Shown here: piece by piece, positions 1 through 6,900 of the stretch | Layout of the letters: each line of letters opens with the position of its first letter | Numbering within the stretch: position 1 is the stretch's first letter | Source of the DNA: a candidate division CSSED10-310 bacterium | Lineage (GTDB): Bacteria; CSSED10-310; JAFGDC01 | Direction of reading: 5' to 3' | Assembly (NCBI GenBank): GCA_016932295.1 | Contig: JAFGDC010000119.1 | Location: forward strand, 1 to 7,364 | Length of the DNA: 7,364 bases | Translations under genes and position numbers: made by a program | The notes under the pieces: model-generated | Database searches by the model: none | Seen by the model: only the letters and a program-made list of their open reading frames with translations | Told to the model about the DNA's origin: nothing

Positions 1-132
1 GAAGCGGTATTTCAGACGCCAACGTCGACTGTCGGAGGGCGTGATCTCCAAAAACATGCCTCCACCATCGAACAGTTTCTGGGTCTTTTCTCCCGGCTTG
101 GTGTTGCGAATCTGGGAATCGGTCAGTGCCAT
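1..132 (-). CDS. P4-type tyrosine integrase, N-terminal fragment (cut by window edge)
   Basis: The minus strand from 132 reads MALTDSQIRNTKPGEKTQKL, followed by FDGGGMFLEITPSDSRRWRL and KYRF, for 44 codons open to the left edge. This is the characteristic start of P4-like phage and island integrases (the N-terminal DUF4102 or 'integrase DNA-binding' domain, with the K-x-x-K-L-x-D-G-x-G-[LM]-x-L-x-[IV] pattern and a later W-R-x-K-Y-R). The family catalyses site-specific insertion and excision of islands at tRNA 3' ends. The catalytic Arg/His/Tyr domain lies outside the window, so it cannot be told whether the gene is intact. The ATG is supported by AAAAGGAG (148-141) 8 nt upstream. The gene lies 156 bp beyond the 3' end of tRNA-Ser and in the same orientation, the classic layout for an integrase beside its own attachment site. 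Confidence 0.9.
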   Translation of the reverse strand, partial: MALTDSQIRNTKPGEKTQKLFDGGGMFLEITPSDSRRWRLKYRF

Positions 133-200
133 GGGGGTAGCTCCTTTTGGGGGTCCATCCTACCCCCAATATTACCCCCTGGCTGTCAACGGTTACCCCC
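133..200 (-). promoter_or_regulatory. Integrase leader with GGGGGTA repeats, RBS and possible hairpins
   Basis: On the minus strand GGGGGTA occurs three times (200-194, 179-173, 167-161). An inverted copy, TACCCCC (139-133), abuts the integrase ATG, and ACCCCC (154-149) lies between. In the RNA the copy at 167-161 could pair with 139-133 in a 7-bp stem that places the Shine-Dalgarno sequence (148-141) in a 21-nt loop. Alternatively its GGGGGT could pair with ACCCCC at 154-149, leaving the start region open. A perfect TTGACA (189-184) is present, but no good -10 lies at standard spacing, so the promoter is not assigned. G-rich direct repeats of this sort are common before P4-type integrases. 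A role in recombinase or excisionase binding, or in self-regulation, is inferred. Confidence 0.45.
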
Positions 201-288
201 GGACGTGTTCGGACTACGAAATCGATGTAGCTCGTTGCTGTTAATGGGTTTGTTGGACCTTGCCGGACGCTTCTGGACACAAAAAAAG

Positions 289-313
289 CGGAGGGAGAGG
301 GATTCGAACCCCC
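289..313. other. Putative island attachment site at the tRNA-Ser 3' end
   Basis: P4-type integrases typically recombine within the T-arm and acceptor 3' portion of a tRNA gene, rebuilding an intact tRNA on integration. Here the integrase begins 156 bp past the 3' end of an intact tRNA-Ser, so the crossover core is inferred to lie in this 3' portion, with the island running left. No second copy of this segment was seen in the window, as expected if the far attachment site lies off the left edge. The exact core boundaries cannot be set from one end. Confidence 0.4.
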
Positions 314-371
314 GGAACTTGCGTTCGCCGGTTTTCAAGACCGGTGCCTTCAACCGCTCGGCCATCCCTCC
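289..371 (-). tRNA. tRNA-Ser (anticodon UGA)
   Basis: The minus strand folds as a class II tRNA. The acceptor stem is GGAGGGA (371-365) with TCCCTCC (296-290), with discriminator G at 289. The D arm contains the usual GGCCGAGCGGTTGAAGGC sequence. The anticodon stem is CCGGT/ACCGG around loop CTTGAAA, giving anticodon UGA, which reads UCA. The long variable arm is GAAC-GCAA-GTTC. The T arm is GGGGG-TTCGAAT-CCCTC with one G-U pair. The long variable arm, the UGA anticodon and discriminator G all fit serine. CCA is not encoded (the next bases are CT, then a T run), so it must be added after transcription. T7 at 287-281 on the transcribed strand may act as a simple terminator. The 3' end faces the integrase and probably served as its integration target. 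Confidence 0.96.
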
Positions 372-643
372 GTCGCGGCAACCGGTTCGACGCTTGCGAC
401 AAGCAGCCGGGATTCCGCCGACCCACTCTCACCGCAGTTTGACGAACTCCCGCCGCCCCGCTACGCTCGAACCAGCGGCAATCTACAATGAACCGCGGCG
501 GACTGTCAACCGGGCATTCCCGCCGTGGCCGGCATCGTATCCGCGGGTACCGGACCAGCCGGGATGCGGCTCCAGACCCGCCGCCACCAGTTTCATCACA
601 ACCGGGATCCGGCATTGGCCCGCCGGTCACGGTCCGCGGTGAA
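372..643. other. Non-coding stretch between tRNA-Ser and the capA repeats
   Basis: Apart from the probable tRNA promoter at 480-509, no gene can be supported here. The reading frames crossing this stretch overlap the tRNA or the repeats, are rich in Arg, Pro and Ser, and lack ribosome binding sites or recognisable domains. A small inverted repeat, GTCGC (372-376) with GCGAC (396-400), falls in the inferred tRNA leader. No clear promoter for the downstream plus-strand gene was found. Confidence 0.5.
480..509 (-). promoter_or_regulatory. Probable sigma-70-type promoter of tRNA-Ser
   Basis: The minus strand has a perfect -35 TTGACA (509-504) and, after 18 bp, TAGATT (485-480), which matches TATAAT at four of six positions. 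Transcription would start about 7 bp downstream, near 473, giving a precursor with a leader of about 100 nt before the mature tRNA 5' end at 371. No other gene on this strand lies between. Confidence 0.5.
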
Positions 644-700
644 GGCCTACGGTTATGGCCTACGGTAAAGGACTACGGTTACGGCCTACGGTTACGGCCT
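644..700. repeat. 13-bp tandem repeat, 4.4 copies
   Basis: Units read GGCCTACGGTTAT (644-656), GGCCTACGGTAAA (657-669), GGACTACGGTTAC (670-682) and GGCCTACGGTTAC (683-695), followed by the partial unit GGCCT (696-700). The array ends exactly where the ribosome binding site GGAGG (701-705) of the CapA-family gene begins. With a 13-bp unit, each copy gained or lost changes the promoter or leader length but not the coding frame, because translation starts downstream. Any regulatory role is inferred. Confidence 0.9.
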
Positions 701-710
701 GGAGGAAACC

Positions 711-1841
711 ATGCGGCGCACCGTCATGGCCGGTCTGCTACCGGCCTTCATACTGCTGTTCACCATCCCCGCTGCAGCGGGGTGCCCCACCTGGCGCGCC
801 GTCGCCGAAACACTCATCCACACCGGCATCATCGAGCCGGCACCAGCCGTCATCACCTTCACCGGCGACGTCATGCTCACCAACCACGTCGACTACTACC
901 TCAACCGCTTCGGCGACGACTACCCCTTCCAAGCCCTGCGCCCCTGGCTGGATGACAGCGACCTCACCATCGGCAACCTCGAATCCCCCGTCACCGCCCG
1001 TGGCGAACCATTCCCCGACAAACGCTTCACCTTCCGTACGAAACCCGGCGCGGTCCGCTCCCTCCTCGCCTGCCCCTTTCAGGTCTGCACCCTCGCCAAC
1101 AACCACATGGGCGACTATGGACCCACAGGCGTCCTGGACACCCTCCAGCATCTGGACGATGCCGGCATCCTCCATGCCGGCGCCGGCCGCGACCTCACCG
1201 AAGCCCGTCGGCCGGCACTGGTGGATCTCACCCCCGCCGGCTCCTCTCCCGCCACTCGGGAGAAACCCGCCGGCGCTGTCCGGATCGCCGTTCTCGCCTA
1301 CTCCAAGACCTTCCCCTTCGAATTTTTCGCCCGTGACAACAAGCCCGGCACCGCCGACGGCGACGATGCCTACCTGCCCGCCGATATCGCCGCCGCCCGC
1401 GCCGCCGCCGACCTCGTGGTCATCTGCGTCCACTGGGGCGCCGAACTCATGACTACCCCGAAAGACTACCAGACCAGCTTCGCCCACCTGGCCATCGACC
1501 TGGGCGCCGATCTCGTCATCGGCAACCATCCCCACGTGCTGCAACCCCTCGAATGCTACAAGGGCAAGCTCATCGCCTACAGCCTTGGCAATTTTGTGTT
1601 CGGTTCATACTCCCGCAAGGCGGTGGAAAGCATCCTCCTGCGGGTCATGGTGCGCGGCGGCAGGTTGTCATCGGCGGAAATAGTGCCCATCAGCGTCGAC
1701 AACGTCACGCTCAATTTTCAGCCCCGCCCGTTACGGAAGCACGCGGCGGCGGTTCTGCTGGAGTACCTGCGGATCGCCAGCGCACCGTTCAACGCGCCCA
1801 TTCTGATTTCGGATGATACAGGACTGATCAACCTCGAATGA
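711..1841 (+). CDS. Exported CapA/PgsA-family protein (metallophosphoesterase-like)
   Basis: This 376-residue protein carries the motif series of the CapA / PGA_cap family (PF09587-type), which has a calcineurin-like metallophosphoesterase fold. The motifs are TGDVML (51-56), NLESP (89-93), LANNH (128-132), HWG (241-243), GNHPHVLQ (271-278) and YSLGNF (290-295). Asp, Asn and His in these motifs are the expected metal ligands, and none is missing. Family members take part in poly-gamma-glutamate or other capsule export and anchoring, though many, including lone copies like this one, have no proven substrate. An N-terminal Arg-Arg and hydrophobic segment (about 1-24) ends in AAAGC, which could be an ordinary signal cleavage site or a weak lipobox at Cys25. 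The ATG is chosen for GGAGG (701-705) 5 nt upstream and for the signal peptide. No capB, capC or capD partner is adjacent. Codons are strongly C-ending. The gene converges on the peptidase gene across 62 bp. Confidence 0.9.
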   Translation: MRRTVMAGLLPAFILLFTIPAAAGCPTWRAVAETLIHTGIIEPAPAVITFTGDVMLTNHVDYYLNRFGDDYPFQALRPWLDDSDLTIGNLESPVTARGEPFPDKRFTFRTKPGAVRSLLACPFQVCTLANNHMGDYGPTGVLDTLQHLDDAGILHAGAGRDLTEARRPALVDLTPAGSSPATREKPAGAVRIAVLAYSKTFPFEFFARDNKPGTADGDDAYLPADIAAARAAADLVVICVHWGAELMTTPKDYQTSFAHLAIDLGADLVIGNHPHVLQPLECYKGKLIAYSLGNFVFGSYSRKAVESILLRVMVRGGRLSSAEIVPISVDNVTLNFQPRPLRKHAAAVLLEYLRIASAPFNAPILISDDTGLINLE

Positions 1842-1864
1842 TCCCGCGACGCCCCGTACGAATC

Positions 1865-1879
1865 GCCGGTTTCGCCGGC
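1865..1879. terminator. Weak hairpin between convergent genes
   Basis: GCCGG (1865-1869) and CCGGC (1875-1879) form a 5-bp stem around a 5-nt loop in the 62-bp gap between the two convergent stop codons. On the minus strand the loop is CGAAA, which could be compact. Neither side has a T run, so intrinsic termination is doubtful. Position between convergent genes is the main support. Confidence 0.25.
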
Positions 1880-1903
1880 CTTCGATCCCCGCTCCGGCGC
1901 GCC

Positions 1904-3595
1904 TTAGGGTGGTCCGTATCCCCAGTATTCAGATGCGGCAGTCACATAGTTGCCGTAATCGTCACGACCGCCCATGGTGATGACGCAGCGCACGGGACTC
2001 GGGCTGGAAAACCTGAAATAGAACGCCTGGTTGCGGTACCCGCCGCCGGGCAGGTAGGCACCCGGCAGATCGAACCAACCGGCGATATCAGCGCCGCCGT
2101 TCACCTGGTCGCCCAGATACCCTCCGTACTGGTCGTACCACTCCCAGTGCATGGTATCCAGCGTCACGCCAATCCCCGCCGCCTCCTGCAGGATGAGGCT
2201 GAAATCATAATAATAATAGCCGCCGCTGTACTGGGAAGCGTACCCGCCGGCGGGATTGAAGGAGAGCCGCAGATCGGCCCGTCCCGTCGAGGTTCCCCAG
2301 CCGAAGGTGAACGTGCCCATTGTGCCGTATAAACTCGTCATGTCGGGCGTGGTCAGAGCGCCCAGCCAGCGGATGTTCGATGCGCTGCCCATGCCGTTGG
2401 GCCAGTAGAAATCCGGCAGGATCCGGTAGACATTGTAGCCGGGTGCCTGCGGCGCCATGATGTAGTCGAAGCTGCCGAAACTCGGCGCGAAGTAATAGGC
2501 TCCATACATGTCCAGGACCACGAACAGGGGGTGGCTGTAGATGGTGGCGCCGGTGGTGTTGTTCACCGCCGCGTAGCAGGTGCAGTAATCACCAGGATGA
2601 AACATGTTCGACGGCATCCACATGATCACTTCCGGCTCCGGCTGGGTCGAACTGAACTGGGGATCGATGGTGAAGAAGTAGGTGGAGTAGTTCCAGCCGT
2701 CCCGGTACAGGGCACAGTCGTAATCCATGTCCATGTTGAGATGGAAAATGCAGTTCGGCCGGTTGGACGATGCGCCCCAACTGTTCACCATTATCCAGTA
2801 GCGGTTGCCCGGATCACTGTCGTCGTACCCCACGCAGCACACCGCATGACCGCCGCCCTGACCCTCGATGTAGGTCTGGCCGCAGGAATAGTCGGGACTC
2901 CACAAGATACTTTCATTGTAAGTATTCCAGAAATCGTAAAAAACGTTCCAGGTGAGGCTGCTGGGCAGGGAGAAGCTGAAATACATCGCCTTGTTCTGGT
3001 TCAGGACATTCTTGATGTTGTTGATGGCGGTTTCCCGGCTCACTCCATGCGTGTTCACCATCGAGTAGCTGATGGAATCCAGTGGATAGTTGGGACTGGT
3101 GGAGATGGAGGCGCACGAGGTGTCGCAGGACACATCGCCGTCCTGCCAGTGTGCGTTGCCGTTGGACCATGGCACCAGGATGCCGGTGGCGTTGTAAAAG
3201 TTGCAGAAATAGGACGGTGAGCCGCCGGCGCAGCAGGGGTTGCCGATCACCGAGGCCTCGCACGAGTTGATGTACTGAATCGAAAACCGCTCGCGGAGTC
3301 CCTCCTGCACCGTCTGGGCGATGTCCACCACGCTGGTGCCCGCCCATTGCCAGCAGTTGCCGCAGTTGTTCTGATTGTATTGCGCGGGGACATAGTCCAG
3401 GTACGACAACAGGTCCTTGTGCGCCGGCATGGTGCCTATGGACGGATCGATATGGGCCAGCGGGGCGCTCTCGAACGAAGCGATCCACTCCTGCATTTCG
3501 GCAAGTGACGGCTGCATGATGGGATACTGGAATTCCGCCTTGGCTATAGTGCAGATCATCGTTACAACGACGGCGCCGTAAACGATACTCTTCAT
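1904..3595 (-). CDS. Secreted papain-like (C1 family) cysteine peptidase with long C-terminal extension
   Basis: This 563-residue protein starts MKSIVYGAVVVTMICTIAKA, a signal peptide likely cut after AKA (residue 20). The catalytic domain spans roughly 60-310. QNNCGNCW gives oxyanion Gln75 and nucleophile Cys81, GGGHAVCCVGY gives His250, and MVNSWG gives Asn271. This is the full C1A set, so activity is likely. GNPCCAGG near 118-125 corresponds to the family's GCxGG site, and many extra Cys suggest disulfides. A short N-terminal stretch (21-60) may act as a pro-segment. Residues from about 320 to the end form one or two domains rich in Tyr, Gly and Trp, probably beta-sandwich, that I do not recognise. 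There is no C-terminal anchor, so the product is probably released or bound non-covalently. A start 13 codons further upstream (3634) is possible, but the strong Shine-Dalgarno and signal peptide favour 3595. It lies downstream of the large surface-protein gene on the same strand, 235 bp away. Confidence 0.9.
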   Translation of the reverse strand: MKSIVYGAVVVTMICTIAKAEFQYPIMQPSLAEMQEWIASFESAPLAHIDPSIGTMPAHKDLLSYLDYVPAQYNQNNCGNCWQWAGTSVVDIAQTVQEGLRERFSIQYINSCEASVIGNPCCAGGSPSYFCNFYNATGILVPWSNGNAHWQDGDVSCDTSCASISTSPNYPLDSISYSMVNTHGVSRETAINNIKNVLNQNKAMYFSFSLPSSLTWNVFYDFWNTYNESILWSPDYSCGQTYIEGQGGGHAVCCVGYDDSDPGNRYWIMVNSWGASSNRPNCIFHLNMDMDYDCALYRDGWNYSTYFFTIDPQFSSTQPEPEVIMWMPSNMFHPGDYCTCYAAVNNTTGATIYSHPLFVVLDMYGAYYFAPSFGSFDYIMAPQAPGYNVYRILPDFYWPNGMGSASNIRWLGALTTPDMTSLYGTMGTFTFGWGTSTGRADLRLSFNPAGGYASQYSGGYYYYDFSLILQEAAGIGVTLDTMHWEWYDQYGGYLGDQVNGGADIAGWFDLPGAYLPGGGYRNQAFYFRFSSPSPVRCVITMGGRDDYGNYVTAASEYWGYGPP

Positions 3596-3600
3596 GATTT

Positions 3601-3606
3601 CCTCCC
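3601..3606 (-). promoter_or_regulatory. Ribosome binding site that sets the peptidase start
   Basis: On the minus strand GGGAGG is followed by AAATC and then ATG at 3595-3593. This near-ideal spacing of 5 nt picks the downstream Met, directly before the signal peptide, over the in-frame ATG at 3634. No convincing promoter was found. A TTGACA at 3634-3629 would put the transcription start almost on the ribosome binding site, which is too close. Confidence 0.75.
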
Positions 3607-3830
3607 TGTTAGGTTTGATTCTCATTACTGTCAACTAGTTATCCCGTTTCCGAAGAGAAAGCAACGGTTCGTTTCCTGGAGGTGAGCGTGAAACGCCGCC
3701 ATCGGGTAATCCGCGGCCATGCCTGTTCCATCCTCATCCCTCCTGTAGATGCACTGGTTTTCCCGACCTGAGCAAGATAACAGCGGGGATGGCGCCGCAA
3801 CCGTTCCCGGAAGATACTCGGCAGGGCGAA

Positions 3831-3911
3831 TCAATGGTTCCGGCGTGTCAGCAGGCCGGTCATCATGCCCAGGACGAGCAGGATGGACAGCCAGGACAAT
3901 GCCGGCACTTC
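3831..3911 (-). other. C-terminal sorting signal (IPTL/PEP-CTERM-like)
   Basis: The last 25 residues begin VPALSW, continue with the hydrophobic segment LSILLVLGMMTGLL, and end TRRNH. The three-part layout (short P-containing motif, one membrane span, basic end) is that of exosortase substrates. The motif is nearest IPTLxxWG but differs in its residues and in the position of Trp. Confidence 0.65.
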
Positions 3912-6900
3912 CTGGGTTTCCGCTTCCAGCAGGGCGCGGTGGACCTCGCCGCCGTTGATCCAGTTGTAGGAAACCACGTACACATATCCGTCGAAATACC
4001 GCGGCCCGATCACGTAACTGTTGGCAGGATCGCCCCAGCCGATGAGGCTTGCCTGCCGGAGCGCGCTCATGTCATCCATGGCATCGACCCAGATGGATGC
4101 GCCGTCGGTTTCATTGTATTCCGCCATGATCCACAGATCGCCGCCGAGCAGCCGCTGGCAGGTGAGCGAGACATTGTGGGGATCGCCCAGGCCGTTTTCA
4201 TCGGTGCCTTCGTCATCCGGGTCCACCTCGTCAGCGATCAGTGGCGTCCAGTTGACGCCGTCCGGAGTCTGCCACAGCTCTCCGCCGTCAGTGTAGTTCC
4301 ATGTGCCGCCGTAGAGTTGTCCATCGAACGGACCGAACAGGTACACTTCCCCATTGTCGGCATCGCCGAAGCCGCCGCTCATCACCTGGCTCCAATCCCC
4401 GCTGTCGCCGGTGGCGCTGGTCCAGATCTGTGCGCCGCCGGACGCGCCAGCGAGGGTGGCATAGTACGCGCCGAAGCAGCGGTAGATCGCCGCGCCCCAC
4501 GTGCCGGCTTGACCGAAGCCGCCGTTCGCCACCCGTTCCCAGGCGAGACCGTCGGCGGACCGCCAGATCTCGGCGCCGTTAGAGGAGTTGAATGTGCCGA
4601 TCCAGAACCGGTTGTTCTCCGCCAGCATGGAGAACATCCTCGCATTGAGATCGTCGCCGAATCCGTCGTCGTACGCCGCACCTGGTTCTCCGCTGGCCGC
4701 CACCGGTTCCCACGCAACGCCGTCGGAACTCCGCCACAACTCGCCTCCCAGCGTGTTGGAGTTTTTCCTCGTGCCGGCGTACAGGTATCCCTTGAACACC
4801 GCCATGCACTGGATGCGGCGGTTGGTTCCGTCGCCGAAACCGCCGCTCATGACTTCCTCCCAGCTCTCTCCGTCGGCGCTCCGCCAGATTTCGGCCCCCT
4901 CCGCGGGATTGTCGGTCCCCACGTAAATATGACCATCGAAGACCGTCACCTCCCGGAAGCGGTTGCCGATGGAATCGAAGCCGTCATCGGCCACCTGCTC
5001 CCAGCGGAAGAACGGGTGGGCCTGGTCGTCCTGCGGATCGGTGCCGTACATATATTCTTCATAGTTTGTGTACCCATCGTTGTCGGCGTCGTCACCGGCA
5101 TCGTCGGTGGTGGGATTCAGCCCGTTTTCCGCCTCCCAGCCGTCCGGCATGCCGTCGCCGTCGGAGTCGGGATTGTTTGGATCCGTACCTTCGGTGGTCT
5201 CCGTATGACCGTCGGCGTTCACGTCGACCCCGTCATCCTCCAGGCCGTCGCCGTCGGTGTCCTCGCTGCAGGGATTCAAATAGCCATTGGCGTATTCCTG
5301 CTGGTTGGTGAAGCCGTCGCCGTCGGGATCGTCACCGGAATCGTCCATTCCCACGGTCATGCAGGAGTGGTTGGCCTCCCACAGGTCGTCCATGCCGTCG
5401 GCATCGGTATCCACCATGTGCCATTCGTCCGCGCCGATATCCACCAGGCCGGTAATCGCATCGGGACGTGGTTCGCCCTCGAAATCCACGTCCCCCGCCG
5501 GGACATCGAGCAGGGTGCCGGCATCAAGGCAGGGTGAACCGGGAACGATCCGGAAATCGAGGTTGCCGGGATCCACCAGCATCGGATCGCCGTCCACGTC
5601 GTCCAGTCCTGGTCCGCAGCCCACCAGGTCCGTGTTGACATTGCCCGAGATGCAGTTGTTGCTGAAGGTCCAGGCGACCGGGCCGCTCAATTCCACGCCG
5701 CGGAAATTGCCGGTGACGATGGTGTTGCGCAGGGTGGGCTCCACGTTCCACCAGATGCCTATGCCCCGGCCCCAGCCCGAAGCTATGCCGCAGTCGTAGA
5801 TCACGTTGTTCACCAGCACCGGGGTGGTCGTCGCGGTGCTCGAATACAACTGGATGCCGACCTGGGCGAATCCGGCTATCCGGTTGTTGCGGATGGTGGG
5901 CGAGGCGGTGTCATTGACCGCTATGCCGCAGGAGGTGGTGCCGGGATTGGAATCGTAGATCAGGTTGTCCGATATTTCGAAGCCGGGCCGGACCCTGATG
6001 CAGGTCACGGCCGCCCAGTTGCCGCTGTTGCCCGCGTTGACCAGCGTGAACCCGGAGATGCAGCCGGCGGGCATCTTCCCCAGCACCGTGTTGATGGGAT
6101 CGGCATTGATGCTGGTGTCGTTCAAGACCGGTGTCTCCCCCGGTGCGGCCCGCAGGAAGAGCACCCGTCCCATGTGTAGCCAGTTCTCATTGTACGTACC
6201 GCCATGGACGAGGATGGTATCGCCGTCCAGGGCGTTCCAGATGATCTCGCTTATATAATCGAAGGGGTGAGCGGAAGAGCCGTCCTCGTTGGGATCACTG
6301 ATATTGGGATCACCCGGGCCGGGATCGCCGGGAGCATCGTCGTCCACATGCCAGGTGCTGACCACGGGCGTGGAACCGTTGTCGCAGGGATCGGTCCCGC
6401 GGGCGCATTCCAGCCAGTTGTCGGCGCCGTCCAGATCGGCATCGGACAGCGCATCGTCGGTGATTGGGTCCATGCACGAGGCATTGGCGGCTTCCCATCG
6501 ATCCCCCATGCCGTCATTGTCGGTATCGTCCAGCACCGGGGATGTGCCGGCACCGCTCTCGGTGAGCCCATCGCCGTCCAGGTCGACACCGTCGTCTTCC
6601 AGGCCGTCGCCGTCGGTGTCTTCACTGGTGGGATCGGTGACATACCCGTCCGCGCCGGCGGCGATCTCCTCGTCATCCGTCAAGCCGTCCCCATCGGTGT
6701 CGGCGCAGGTGGGATCGGTGCCGTAATCATATTCGACGATGGCCGTCAGGTTGTCTCCGTCCGGATCGCTGTCCGGCGTCATATCCCCGTACTGCGTCTC
6801 GAACCAGTCGGGCAGGCCGTCGCCGTCTGTGTCGATCCATTCGTCCGCGCCCATGTCGGACTGCCCGTTGTACGGACGTGACTCACTATCGATGTCCACG

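Noticed and set aside
205..642. Overlapping open frames on both strands across the tRNA region
   Set aside because: They run through the tRNA-Ser gene and GC-rich spacer, have no ribosome binding site, and are of low-complexity Arg/Pro/Ser composition.
738..1544. Minus-strand open frame of 268 codons opposite capA, and a Ser/Pro-rich plus-strand frame at 655-1452
   Set aside because: Both are shadows of the CapA-family gene, whose C-ending codons suppress stops in other frames. Neither shows a domain, and the CapA motifs identify the true frame.
2531..3220. Plus-strand open frame of 229 codons
   Set aside because: It is antisense to the peptidase catalytic domain, whose Cys/His/Asn motifs fix the coding strand.
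3606..3634. TTGACA (3634-3629) with TAACAG (3611-3606) as the peptidase promoter
   Set aside because: The -10 match is poor and the implied start would fall on the ribosome binding site, leaving no room for a functional leader.
3789..5537. Long plus-strand open frame (582 codons) opposite the surface protein
   Set aside because: It is antisense to the TSP3 and propeller coding region. Asp codons GAT/GAC read as ATC/GTC on the other strand, which removes stops and yields a Val/Ile-rich product with no recognisable domain.
5028..6833. Short G/C-rich DNA repeats (gtcgccgtcggtgtc-like) as a possible CRISPR or regulatory array
   Set aside because: They are in frame within a single coding sequence and encode the DTDGDG Ca-binding loops. 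Spacing follows the protein repeat, not a repeat-spacer array.
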